Source: Aestuariibaculum lutulentum (GTDB lineage Bacteria; Bacteroidota; Bacteroidia; Flavobacteriales; Flavobacteriaceae). From it: 64,000 nt of DNA. The translations under genes were made by a program, and so were the position numbers. Shown in pieces: positions 9,360 to 17,683 of this stretch. The stretch covers positions 1,215,501-1,279,500 of the forward strand of contig NZ_CP136709.1 in assembly GCF_032926325.1 (NCBI RefSeq). The letters run 5' to 3'. The notes below the pieces were generated by a model. The model made no database searches, was not told the origin of the DNA, and saw only the letters and a program-made list of their open reading frames with translations. Numbering within the stretch: the stretch's first letter is position 1; each line of letters starts with the position of its first letter.

Positions 9360-10997
9360 ATGCGTAAAAGTAATACACTTGAATTTATAGAAAAATCAAA
9401 AAATGTACATGGTGATAAATATGACTATTCAAAAGTTGAATATTTAGGAGCTACAGAAAAAGTCTGTATCATTTGCCCGGAACATGGACCTTTTTATCAA
9501 ATTCCAAATTCTCATTCTAGAGGTAAAGGATGTTTGAAATGTGCACGAAAAATAGCAATTAAAAAAACATATTCTAATACTGAAAAATTTATTGAAAAAG
9601 CCAGAAAAAAACATGGAAACAAATATGACTATTCAAAAGTTGAATATATAAAAGCTAAAGAAAAAGTCAGTATTATTTGTCACAATATAGATGAAATAAC
9701 AAATGAAAAACATGGAGAGTTTTTACAACAACCATCTAATCATCTAGCAGGTGGAAATTGCCCCAAATGTACTGGAAATTATATGACACAAGAACTTTTT
9801 ATAAAAAGAGCAAGAGTAATTCATAACAACCAATATGACTATTCAAAAGTTGAATACAAAACTGCACGTAAAAAAGTAAATGTTATTTGTCCAGAGCATG
9901 GACTATTTTCGCAGGTACCAGATAGTCATATAAGAGGTAACGGATGTCCTAAATGCAGTAATATTTACTCACCCACAACTAGAGAGTGGATTGAAAAAGC
10001 TAAGAAAATCCATGGTAACCGATATGATTATTCCAAAACAGTCTATAAAAAAACTCATTCTAAAGTATCCATCATTTGTAAAGAACACGGAGTTTTTTTG
10101 CAAACACCAGCAAATCACCTCAATGGTAATAACTGTCCTAAATGCACTGGAAACTATATGGATAAAAGTTTTTTCATACAAAAAGCAAACGAAATCTATA
10201 AAGATAAAAGTGGGGCTCCATTATATGATTATTCATTAGTTGATTACGTAGATTCCTCTACTAAAGTGACAATCATATGCCATAATAAAGACCCTGAAAC
10301 AGGTAAAGAACATGGCGAATTTAATAAAACTCCTAATACCCTCTTAACTCAGCATGGTTGTCCTAAATGTGGATTAGAATCATTGCGACAAATAAAAAGC
10401 TTAACTCGTTTAAGTAATAAGGAATTTCTTGATAAGGCATTTCCAAACGAATATGAATATCTAAATGGTTACAAAACAGCTGCGTCTAAAATGCATATTA
10501 AATGTAAAAAATGTGGGCATAAATTTTGGCAGAAAGCTAATAATCACTTAATGGGGGCTGGTTGTCCAGCTTGCAAAATGAGTAGGCTAGAAAGAGCAGT
10601 TTGTAATTATCTCAAAAAACATAACGTTAAATATAAAATGCAAAAAAGATTTGAATGGTTAGGGAGACAGAGTTTAGATTTTTATTTACCTGATTTCAAC
10701 ATGGCTATTGAATGCCAAGGTATCCAACATTTTGAACCAAAAGATTTCTTTGGTGGCGATGATGAATTAAAAAATATAGTAAAACGAGATAATAGAAAGC
10801 TTAAAAAATGTTCATCCAACAACATAGAAATGGTTTATGTTATAGACAATGAAAAGTATCTAGAAAAAAAATATCATTTTGATATTGCAGAACCTTTTTC
10901 AGGTAATGTATGTTATAAAATTATGCATATTAATAATTTTGAGAATTATATCAACCAATTAGTTGAGATGTCTAATTTTTTTGAAAAGAAATTATGA
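9360..10997 (+). CDS. Zinc-ribbon-repeat protein with C-terminal EDxHD/Vsr-like endonuclease domain
   Basis: The start chosen is ATG 9360 (MRKSNTLEF), 545 aa; the frame also opens at TTG 9306 and ATG 9315. Five or six repeats of 60-80 aa each read [DN]KYDYSKVEY...KVxIICxxHGxFxQxPxxHLxGxxCPxC, a treble-clef/zinc-ribbon unit. The Cys/His pairs are intact in most copies and the last is degenerate. The C-terminus (from about 425) has SRLERAVCNYL, then LDFYLPDFNMAIECQGIQHF, the signature of the PD-(D/E)XK-related EDxHD homing-nuclease/Vsr group. It lies alone on the plus strand in island A, 220 bp from the tRNA. It may be a free-standing homing or restriction-type nuclease whose repeats read DNA. 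Confidence 0.7.
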   Translation: MRKSNTLEFIEKSKNVHGDKYDYSKVEYLGATEKVCIICPEHGPFYQIPNSHSRGKGCLKCARKIAIKKTYSNTEKFIEKARKKHGNKYDYSKVEYIKAKEKVSIICHNIDEITNEKHGEFLQQPSNHLAGGNCPKCTGNYMTQELFIKRARVIHNNQYDYSKVEYKTARKKVNVICPEHGLFSQVPDSHIRGNGCPKCSNIYSPTTREWIEKAKKIHGNRYDYSKTVYKKTHSKVSIICKEHGVFLQTPANHLNGNNCPKCTGNYMDKSFFIQKANEIYKDKSGAPLYDYSLVDYVDSSTKVTIICHNKDPETGKEHGEFNKTPNTLLTQHGCPKCGLESLRQIKSLTRLSNKEFLDKAFPNEYEYLNGYKTAASKMHIKCKKCGHKFWQKANNHLMGAGCPACKMSRLERAVCNYLKKHNVKYKMQKRFEWLGRQSLDFYLPDFNMAIECQGIQHFEPKDFFGGDDELKNIVKRDNRKLKKCSSNNIEMVYVIDNEKYLEKKYHFDIAEPFSGNVCYKIMHINNFENYINQLVEMSNFFEKKL

Positions 10998-11158
10998 ATA
11001 CAAAACGAAGCGATTAATAATAATTTTATTAATGGGTGTCTTTTAAAAATTAATAGGTATCCAAATGGGTGTCTTTTTTTAGTAGAAGGATAAATTAAGT
11101 TTCCTAAATTAAACACATAGAGGAATTAGCAATATCTTGTAAACCCCAAATTTTACTT

Positions 11159-11277
11159 CACAAAAAAAGCCTCACATTTCTGTAAGGCTTAAATTTTGCT
11201 CCCCCTCTTGGGCTCGAACCAAGGACCCTTTGATTAACAGTCAAATGCTCTAACCAACTGAGCTAAGGAGGAGTGTT
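11159..11277. repeat. 119-bp direct repeat, left copy (contains complete tRNA-Asn)
   Basis: Base-for-base identical with 41605-41723: terminator hairpin, the full tRNA-Asn, and 5 bp (gtgtt) of 5' flank; the sequences diverge on the right after 11277/41723. These repeats are the probable limits of element B. Just inside each copy is a related motif TTGTGCAAA-n-ATATG-(TG)-CAAAC (11301-11322 and 41534-41555), plausible arm sites for the integrase. Confidence 0.85.
11199..11272 (-). tRNA. tRNA-Asn (anticodon GUU), left copy
   Basis: 74 nt folding to a full cloverleaf: acceptor TCCTCCT/AGGGGGA (one G-U), D stem GCTC/GAGC, anticodon stem TTTGA/TCAAA with loop CTGTTAA (GTT anticodon), T stem CTTGG/CCAAG with TTCGAGC loop, discriminator G. 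CCA is not encoded. A terminator hairpin with T7 follows on the minus strand (about 11161-11191). It is identical to the copy at 41645-41718. Confidence 0.95.
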
Positions 11278-11442
11278 GCTTTCTCTATCCAGAGAGCTGC
11301 TTGTGCAAATAATATGCAAACCTTAACCGGATTAATATGCGAATATAAAATATATTTAATCAATCATCATCCAAAATGTTTTATATTTTTAAGAATCGAT
11401 TCATACTTTTTTTGAGTTTGAATTACACATATAAACAGTATC

Positions 11443-14373
11443 TCATTCTAAATACTTTTTGAGTTTTTCTGCAATTGCTTTTGCTAAAAGAGGAGGTACT
11501 GCATTACCTATCTGTATTCCCAGAGAGGTAATATTACCAAAAAACCTATATGAATCATCAAATGATTGGATTCGAGCAGCCTCCCTTGGAGTAATAGTTC
11601 TATTCTTTAACGGATGGGTAATTCTCCCAACAGAAGGAGTGTTAATCCTTGTAGTTATTGTGTAAGAAGGTTTTGTTCTGTCTATTCTACCATAAGCTCC
11701 ACTATGAATAGATTTTGTATGATATTCCCTAGGAAGATCTTTGATTCCTTGTCCTTCTTTTATAAGTTTTAAAATTTCAATTGTTTTGGGTGTTGGTTTT
11801 GAGCTAACATGATTAAAAATATATCCATTAGAACTTCTCATATTAATCTGGTAGTTTGAGAATCTTTCTTTGTAATTTTTTGTTGATATTTTTTCATTTC
11901 CCTCTCCAGGCTCTAATTCAGGCAAATCTCCGATTGCCTCCCATGCGCTAATAAATTTCTTAGGATTTTTTTGTGGTTCAGGAAAAAGTTCTTCTGAATT
12001 TAATCCAAGTCTATTTCCTATAAAAAATGCTCTTTTCCTTAATTGCGGAACTCCAAATTCATTTGCACTTAAAACCTTTGAAGTTACATTATACCCAAGG
12101 GCTTCAAATTTCTCTATAATCTCTCTTTTAACACTTCCGTTATTATAATTTAAAATACCTGGTACATTTTCAATTACAAAAAATTTAGGATTTAAATCTT
12201 TAACCATCCTGTAATATTCTAAGAACAAATAATTTCTTTTATCATTAAAGAACTTAAAATCCTTTCTAATTCTATTACCCGCCATTGAAAACCCTTGGCA
12301 AGGAGGTCCTCCAATAATTACATCGCATTCGGCTGATTTTTGCTTGAATATATTTTCAATAGAGATTTCAGATCTTTTATCTTTTTCTGAACCAGAAACA
12401 TTTCTTATATCGTCAACTATTAATTTAGTGTTAGGATGGTTATAGAGATATGTTTTTTCTATTCTTTTATCATACTCAACAGCTGCTACAATATCAAATC
12501 CTGCTTTTTCAAAACCATTTGAAAGCCCCCCTGCACCAGCAAACAAATCTAAAACTGAAAACTTGTTTTCTTTTTTATCTTTTGTAAACTCCTTCCTATC
12601 CCATTTGTATGAGTTGTTTATCATTTTATAATCAAAATGGGATAACAGAAGCTTTTCTAAATTTATAACTTTCCCTTTTTTATCTAATACAGCATAATTA
12701 TTTATGATTTCAGGGATTATAAATTCATAAAGTTGAGAAGAGGTTACAGCTCCATTCTGAATCAGAAAATCCTGAACTGAATTAACTATAAAAACCTCAC
12801 CATCTTCACAAGGTTTTGATAATACTGGTTTATTACAATTTGATTTTTTGTATGTGTAAACAAAATCCCCGGTCAAAGTATTATTTTTGTTTATTCCTTG
12901 TGTTCCTGAAGATACCGCTTGCTCTTGTAAAATTGCTGATTCAAATTTGAAGCCGGCATTAGTACATGCATCGATAATAGCCTTCCATACATTTAAATCT
13001 CTATTATGAAATGTAAAGGACAGATAAGATTCTGGCTTTAAAACTCTATACATTTCCTTAAATGCTTCACCTATTCTTTTCGAATAATCTTCATAATCCT
13101 TTTCTCGAAAATTATCAATGATTATTTCATCTTCAAATTTAGGTTTATTTTTCAACCAGGTATTCCATAAATGACTTAAAGAAAAATAAGCTATACTTTC
13201 TCCATAAGGAGGATCTGTAAAAATATAATCAACACTTTCGGAAGAAATTGTAGTATTTCTACTATCTAAATTTAATATTTCAGCATTTTCTCCTCCAATA
13301 TTTTTAAGTTCCTTTTTCCCTTTTTTAATAGCGTTAAATCTTAGTTCAAAACAATCTATCACATTTCTCTCTGCATGAATATTAGGAACCCAAAATTTAC
13401 TTATTACCCAACCTGACTTATAAATTCCCTTTTCTGGATCACCTGGTAGCATACTACTACAGTTAGCCAGCATTGAAGTAAAAATGAAATCAAACAATTC
13501 TCTAATATCTTTATTTTTAAGCTTATTAATTTCATATTTAATCTCTGCTAATATCAATAATGCTCTCTTAGAAAATAGTTCATCAATTGTTTCTTTATTA
13601 TTCCTCTTTACATATTGAGGAATTTTATCCGTTGGAATTAAATTTTTTTTGGTTTTAGATAATTCATCTAATAATTTCTCACTTTTTTGAAAAATTTTCA
13701 AATCATAACCTGTAGCTTTTTTAACAAACTTACCGTGAATCTCGCATTCTCCTTTTAGAGTGAGTAATTCTTCAAATTCCCAAACGGAACAATTAATTTT
13801 TGAAACTTTATTGCAGACAGGACAGGGAGATTCATATAAATTCCCATATAAATTAACTACCTTACTAAAAATTTTATTATAATTATTTTGAAACTCCTCT
13901 AAATCAATTGAACTGATAGAATTTCTAACAATCGAAATACTCATAGGATTTAAATCAACTCCAATTACCCTCCTTTTAGTTTTAAGTGACTCTATAACAG
14001 TAACACCTGACCCCATAAAAGGATCTAATACCACTTGATTCTCTGAAGTGAAATATTCGATATATTGACGTACAATATTATGAGCCTTTCTCCCCCAATA
14101 TTTATGCATCAAATAATGCTTAGGATGTGAATGAGCTTTTAAATTACCCAATTTAGGCTTTCCATTATTTATTGTTGCTACGTGTATTTCAGAAGCATTG
14201 TTTTTTTGATCAATAATATAATTATCAATACTTTCTTTCAAATATCTTCTGTGTCCAGAGTTTCCAATCCTAATATACTCAATTAAACCAGAGTCTGCAT
14301 ATCTTTTAACTGTTGATTCTGAGACCGATAACACTTCCGCTGCCTCTTTTGTAGTAAGTTGATTTTTCTTCAT
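11443..14373 (-). CDS. Fused DNA methyltransferase: HTH + amino (N6A/N4C) methylase + C5-cytosine methylase
   Basis: 976 aa with three parts. Residues 5-50 are a MerR/excisionase-like helix-turn-helix (TTKEAAEVLSVSESTVKRY). Residues 75-510 are an amino-methyltransferase with MHKYWGRKAHN, motif I DPFMGSG (117-123), a Cys cluster (CPVC 184-187, Cys195, Cys210, perhaps a zinc finger) and motif IV DPPYGE (387-392). Residues 600-976 are a C5-cytosine methyltransferase with motif I DLFAGAGG (609-616), PPCQGFS (690-696) with the catalytic Cys, ENV (735-737), a QLRKRAFFIG block and GNAVPP near the end. All key residues are present, so both enzymes should be active. It is divergent from the McrB-like operon and probably protects host DNA from it; two methylases would suit an asymmetric site. 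The HTH may regulate the shared promoter. Confidence 0.85.
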   Translation of the reverse strand: MKKNQLTTKEAAEVLSVSESTVKRYADSGLIEYIRIGNSGHRRYLKESIDNYIIDQKNNASEIHVATINNGKPKLGNLKAHSHPKHYLMHKYWGRKAHNIVRQYIEYFTSENQVVLDPFMGSGVTVIESLKTKRRVIGVDLNPMSISIVRNSISSIDLEEFQNNYNKIFSKVVNLYGNLYESPCPVCNKVSKINCSVWEFEELLTLKGECEIHGKFVKKATGYDLKIFQKSEKLLDELSKTKKNLIPTDKIPQYVKRNNKETIDELFSKRALLILAEIKYEINKLKNKDIRELFDFIFTSMLANCSSMLPGDPEKGIYKSGWVISKFWVPNIHAERNVIDCFELRFNAIKKGKKELKNIGGENAEILNLDSRNTTISSESVDYIFTDPPYGESIAYFSLSHLWNTWLKNKPKFEDEIIIDNFREKDYEDYSKRIGEAFKEMYRVLKPESYLSFTFHNRDLNVWKAIIDACTNAGFKFESAILQEQAVSSGTQGINKNNTLTGDFVYTYKKSNCNKPVLSKPCEDGEVFIVNSVQDFLIQNGAVTSSQLYEFIIPEIINNYAVLDKKGKVINLEKLLLSHFDYKMINNSYKWDRKEFTKDKKENKFSVLDLFAGAGGLSNGFEKAGFDIVAAVEYDKRIEKTYLYNHPNTKLIVDDIRNVSGSEKDKRSEISIENIFKQKSAECDVIIGGPPCQGFSMAGNRIRKDFKFFNDKRNYLFLEYYRMVKDLNPKFFVIENVPGILNYNNGSVKREIIEKFEALGYNVTSKVLSANEFGVPQLRKRAFFIGNRLGLNSEELFPEPQKNPKKFISAWEAIGDLPELEPGEGNEKISTKNYKERFSNYQINMRSSNGYIFNHVSSKPTPKTIEILKLIKEGQGIKDLPREYHTKSIHSGAYGRIDRTKPSYTITTRINTPSVGRITHPLKNRTITPREAARIQSFDDSYRFFGNITSLGIQIGNAVPPLLAKAIAEKLKKYLE

Positions 14374-14385
14374 ATTTTCCGTAAC

Positions 14386-14408
14386 CGTTCAAAACGTTCA
14401 CAAATCTA
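14386..14408 (-). promoter_or_regulatory. Methyltransferase promoter with 9-bp direct repeat (candidate operator)
   Basis: TAGATTTG (minus strand, 14401-14408) fits the flavobacterial -7 box TAnnTTTG and reads toward the methyltransferase. Two direct repeats, CGTTCAAAA (14386-14394) and CGTTCACAA (14395-14403), abut and overlap its downstream edge, about where transcription would begin. Repeated half-sites spaced one helical turn or less apart are typical operators. The obvious candidate binder is the methyltransferase's own N-terminal HTH. Confidence 0.45.
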
Positions 14409-14441
14409 ATAAATAATGATTAAAATTGTTAAAAATATTAA

Positions 14442-16076
14442 ATGACATCAGAAGATTTTTACACCAAGTTTAAAGAAAAAGGATTTTTATATTCTAAAGA
14501 GCAAATTTATAATCTCTTTATTTCATTACAAACAAAGCCTTTTGTTATACTTTCAGGTATTTCAGGTTCTGGTAAATCTAAAATAATAGAAATTTTTGCA
14601 GAAATATTATCAGAAAATGATAGCCAATATGAATTAGTTCCTGTAAAACCAAATTGGAGAGATAATCGTAATGTTTTCGGCTATCATAATTTGGTGAACG
14701 ACACTTATTCTATTACTCCAATCTTAAAATTAATTCTAAAAGCTCATTCAAATCCTGACAAACCTTATTTTCTTATTCTTGATGAAATGAATCTAGCAAA
14801 GGTTGAACAATATTTTGCCGATTTTTTAAGCTTAATCGAAACAAGAAGATATACACCTTCTTCTATCGGTACAATAAGTGACCTTAAAAGTGTTTTTAGT
14901 TTTCCAGCAGGCACATCTTTATCAGAGGCGATTATAATGTCATGTTTGCATATAAATCCTAATAATGTTGCTATGTCTATTGGTGATTATCGTTCAGATA
15001 TATTCTCTACTCTATGGAAAGAAACATTCTTTAACGGAGACCCTGCTAATTGGACTCCACAATACAGAACAGAAATCAATCAGAAGGATTCCAGTAGTCT
15101 ACCTTCAAGATTAGCTGGAAAATTATTAGAAGGCAGTGACGGTAGCTATAAACTCAAAAATTATGACACATTAGATAGTGCATCTCAAGTTGCCTTTGAT
15201 TCAATAAAAACTACTTATGAAAGTATTAAAAGTCAATTTTTTGATATAAAACAACATTCTATACAACTTCATTCAAATTCAGTTTTAAAATCAAATGATT
15301 CTTTACCAGCCTACAATTCTGGTGATGCATTTGTACAAGGTTCTTATCCAAATTATTCCTATTACGTTCCGCAAGAGATCGAGATTCCTTTAAACTTATT
15401 CGTTGTAGGAACTGTAAATGTAGATGAAACCACACATATGTTTAGCCCTAAAGTATTAGATAGAAGTAATGTAATTGAAATGAACGAAGTGAATTTAGAA
15501 AGCATACTTAATAAACCTGAATACTCTAATAATGACAACCTGGCTGATGATAATTATTTCTTTGCTACAGATATAGCTCCATTAAAAATAAATTTATCAC
15601 ATACAGCACATGTTATTGAATTTGAAAGCCAATTCAAAACTCAATTTGATGATATTTTTAAAATTAATGAAAGTTTAAAAAAATACAATAAACACTTTGG
15701 CTATAGGGTATTTAATGAAGTTTCTAATTATTGCTTAAATGCTATTAGTCAATCTTCAAGTGCTAATATTACAGTTGCTACAGATATTCAAATACTTCAA
15801 AAAATATTGCCAAAATTACATGGTTCTGCCGAACAGCTATTTAATCCACTTATGTCCATATTGTCTTTATGTCTTTCAAACGATAGTAATAATTTATCTG
15901 CACAATCGGAATATACTGAAGAGGAATTTGAAAATATTTTAAATGATTTAAATAATGGGCCAGGTGAAAATAATGAACAATTAAATTCTTTATTTAAATA
16001 TCCTCGCACTGCAAAAAAAATTATCAGGATGATACAAAATTTAATGTATAACGGTTTTACGAGTTTTATTGAGTAA
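14442..16076 (+). CDS. McrB-like AAA+ ATPase/GTPase, first copy
   Basis: 544 aa. Walker A GISGSGKS (39-46), Walker B FLILDEMNLAK (112-121; DEMN), and the McrB-type sensor region GTVNVDETTHMFSPKVLDR (324-342), which in classic McrB reads MNTADRS. There is a large insertion (about 135-310) between Walker B and this motif, typical of the subgroup paired with DUF2357 proteins. It lacks a DNA-binding N-terminal domain, so specificity must come from its partners. It is the first gene of a four-gene operon; its TAA overlaps the next ATG (TAATG at 16074-16078). Presumed role: motor/loading subunit for the nuclease encoded by the next gene. Confidence 0.8.
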   Translation: MTSEDFYTKFKEKGFLYSKEQIYNLFISLQTKPFVILSGISGSGKSKIIEIFAEILSENDSQYELVPVKPNWRDNRNVFGYHNLVNDTYSITPILKLILKAHSNPDKPYFLILDEMNLAKVEQYFADFLSLIETRRYTPSSIGTISDLKSVFSFPAGTSLSEAIIMSCLHINPNNVAMSIGDYRSDIFSTLWKETFFNGDPANWTPQYRTEINQKDSSSLPSRLAGKLLEGSDGSYKLKNYDTLDSASQVAFDSIKTTYESIKSQFFDIKQHSIQLHSNSVLKSNDSLPAYNSGDAFVQGSYPNYSYYVPQEIEIPLNLFVVGTVNVDETTHMFSPKVLDRSNVIEMNEVNLESILNKPEYSNNDNLADDNYFFATDIAPLKINLSHTAHVIEFESQFKTQFDDIFKINESLKKYNKHFGYRVFNEVSNYCLNAISQSSSANITVATDIQILQKILPKLHGSAEQLFNPLMSILSLCLSNDSNNLSAQSEYTEEEFENILNDLNNGPGENNEQLNSLFKYPRTAKKIIRMIQNLMYNGFTSFIE

Positions 16077-17683
16077 TGCTAAATGTAAAAGCTGTTAAAA
16101 TAGATTCCTTAATTATTTGCTTAAAATTGGGTGATGTTATTGGTGCGCTTAAAAATAGTGATAAAAATATAGATTACGTTTTAGCTACTGATGATGAGTA
16201 TTCATTTGAATTTGATGAAACCAATAATAAAATATCTGTTCATGAATGGCAATCTTACTATATTCAGTCAATTAATGATAAAATTTTAAATGAAAGTCTA
16301 TTTAATAACAGAGGACGATTAATTGATAATAATATTGGTGAATTATTTTTTAAAAATTCTATTGGTAAGTCTAAATTCGAAAAATTAGATTTAATTGTAA
16401 AATCTTCAAAACTATCAAATTCTGAATTTGAAGAATTACTAAAAACCGTTGATTCAAAGATTTCTAACCTTACTTTTTCTTACAATGTATCTGGAGTAGG
16501 TTCAAAAGTAATAAGGAAAAAACAAAATTTACAACAAAATGAATATTTGAGATTTAAATATTTAGCTCAATTCTTTGAAGACCATTTAAAACCCTGGCTT
16601 GAATCAATTATTAAAGAACCACATAGGTTAAATTTAAGCAGAAGAGAATATGAAAAACTTGAATTAGCTCCTTATATTGATGAAGAATCAATGGTTGAAA
16701 TATTTTCAGGTTCAAATCAATTCACTCCTTCAGTAAAATCATCAAGCTTATCAAAGAAGTTAGTATTCAATGGCAAAGAACATATTCCTGTGGAAATAAG
16801 TCACGGTTTAGAATTTGACACCTATGATAATGTAGAAAATAGGTTCATTAAATTTTTAGTTGATAACTTATGTCAATTAATAAATGTTTGTAAAGGAAGG
16901 TATGACATAATGTCAAATCATATGTTGGAGAATATTGATATCATATCCATTAAAAAAAACCTTTGGTATTATTCTAATCGATCAATTTTACGTGATTGTA
17001 AAAAAATGAACTACATACCCTTTTCTTCACAAGTAATTCAAAAGAAGACACCCTATAATAAAGCTTTAAGGTTTTATCAAGATATGAACTCTTTACCAGT
17101 TATAAATTTTTCTGAAAACACATATGATGAAATTCTTGAATTAAAGAAGATTGATAAACTATATGAATATTATTGTTTTTTTAAATTAGAAGAAATTTTA
17201 GATGACATTCTAAAAACTTATAACAAAAATACTGATTACCAAGAAGTCGTAAATGGAAATAGTGTAATATTATCCTCTCCAGAAATTTCTTACCAAACTA
17301 CTGACAAAAAAATTTCATTATTCTATCAAAAGACCTACAAAAAACAAGTAGACACATATTCCATAAATTTGGACCCTGATTTTTCAATTGAAATTGTAAA
17401 CTTAAATACTAATGAATTAGAAATTTTGGTTTTAGATTCCAAATTTAAAAGTAAACATGAACTTGTGAAATCAGAAGATATACATAAAATGCACACCTAT
17501 AAAGATGCCATTATTAACTGCAATTTTGCAATTGCATTATTTCCTGGTTCTAATAATATTTTTTATCCAGAACCCCTTACTTCACTTTATTCAGGTGTTG
17601 GCGCTTATGTTTTAAAGCCTAATTTTGATAATAGCGAGTTGAAAACACTATTAAATAAAGTTTTATGCAATTATGGAAGTTAG
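16076..17683 (+). CDS. DUF2357-type McrC-like nuclease subunit
   Basis: 535 aa. The central part carries the DUF2357 pattern (LEFDTYDNVENRFIKFLVDNL, about 247-268). The C-terminus has a PD-(D/E)XK-type site: DPDFSIEI (about 432-439) and ILVLDSKFK (about 449-457), that is D...D-x-K with the first acidic residue upstream. McrC-like proteins of this sort are the nuclease partners of McrB-like AAA+ rings. It is coupled to the upstream gene by a 1-nt overlap and overlaps the next gene by 19 nt. The N-terminal 200 residues are not recognised and might bind DNA or the AAA+ ring. Confidence 0.75.
   Translation: MLNVKAVKIDSLIICLKLGDVIGALKNSDKNIDYVLATDDEYSFEFDETNNKISVHEWQSYYIQSINDKILNESLFNNRGRLIDNNIGELFFKNSIGKSKFEKLDLIVKSSKLSNSEFEELLKTVDSKISNLTFSYNVSGVGSKVIRKKQNLQQNEYLRFKYLAQFFEDHLKPWLESIIKEPHRLNLSRREYEKLELAPYIDEESMVEIFSGSNQFTPSVKSSSLSKKLVFNGKEHIPVEISHGLEFDTYDNVENRFIKFLVDNLCQLINVCKGRYDIMSNHMLENIDIISIKKNLWYYSNRSILRDCKKMNYIPFSSQVIQKKTPYNKALRFYQDMNSLPVINFSENTYDEILELKKIDKLYEYYCFFKLEEILDDILKTYNKNTDYQEVVNGNSVILSSPEISYQTTDKKISLFYQKTYKKQVDTYSINLDPDFSIEIVNLNTNELEILVLDSKFKSKHELVKSEDIHKMHTYKDAIINCNFAIALFPGSNNIFYPEPLTSLYSGVGAYVLKPNFDNSELKTLLNKVLCNYGS

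Larger units (their letters stand above)
1460..11158. mobile_element. Island A: decayed insertion at tRNA-Asn
   Basis: The segment lies between the 54-bp tRNA-Asn fragment and an intact tRNA-Asn carrying the same 54 bp. It contains two tyrosine-integrase pseudogenes, a gene cassette with an attC-like repeat, a putative peroxidase fragment, a repeat-zinc-ribbon endonuclease and secreted proteins. No intact mobility gene is left, so it is probably fixed. Whether the left genes (1578-6023) came with the insertion cannot be decided from one window. Confidence 0.55.

Noticed and set aside
9420..10580. Regularly spaced repeats that might be a CRISPR or tandem array
   Set aside because: They are codon-level repeats inside one open frame (zinc-ribbon units), not DNA-level direct repeats with spacers. 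No CRISPR array or cas gene is seen in the window.
11020..11090. Repeat of ATGGGTGTCTTTT at 11032 and 11064
   Set aside because: A short two-copy repeat after the endonuclease gene with no clear hairpin, border role or similarity to the att sequences.
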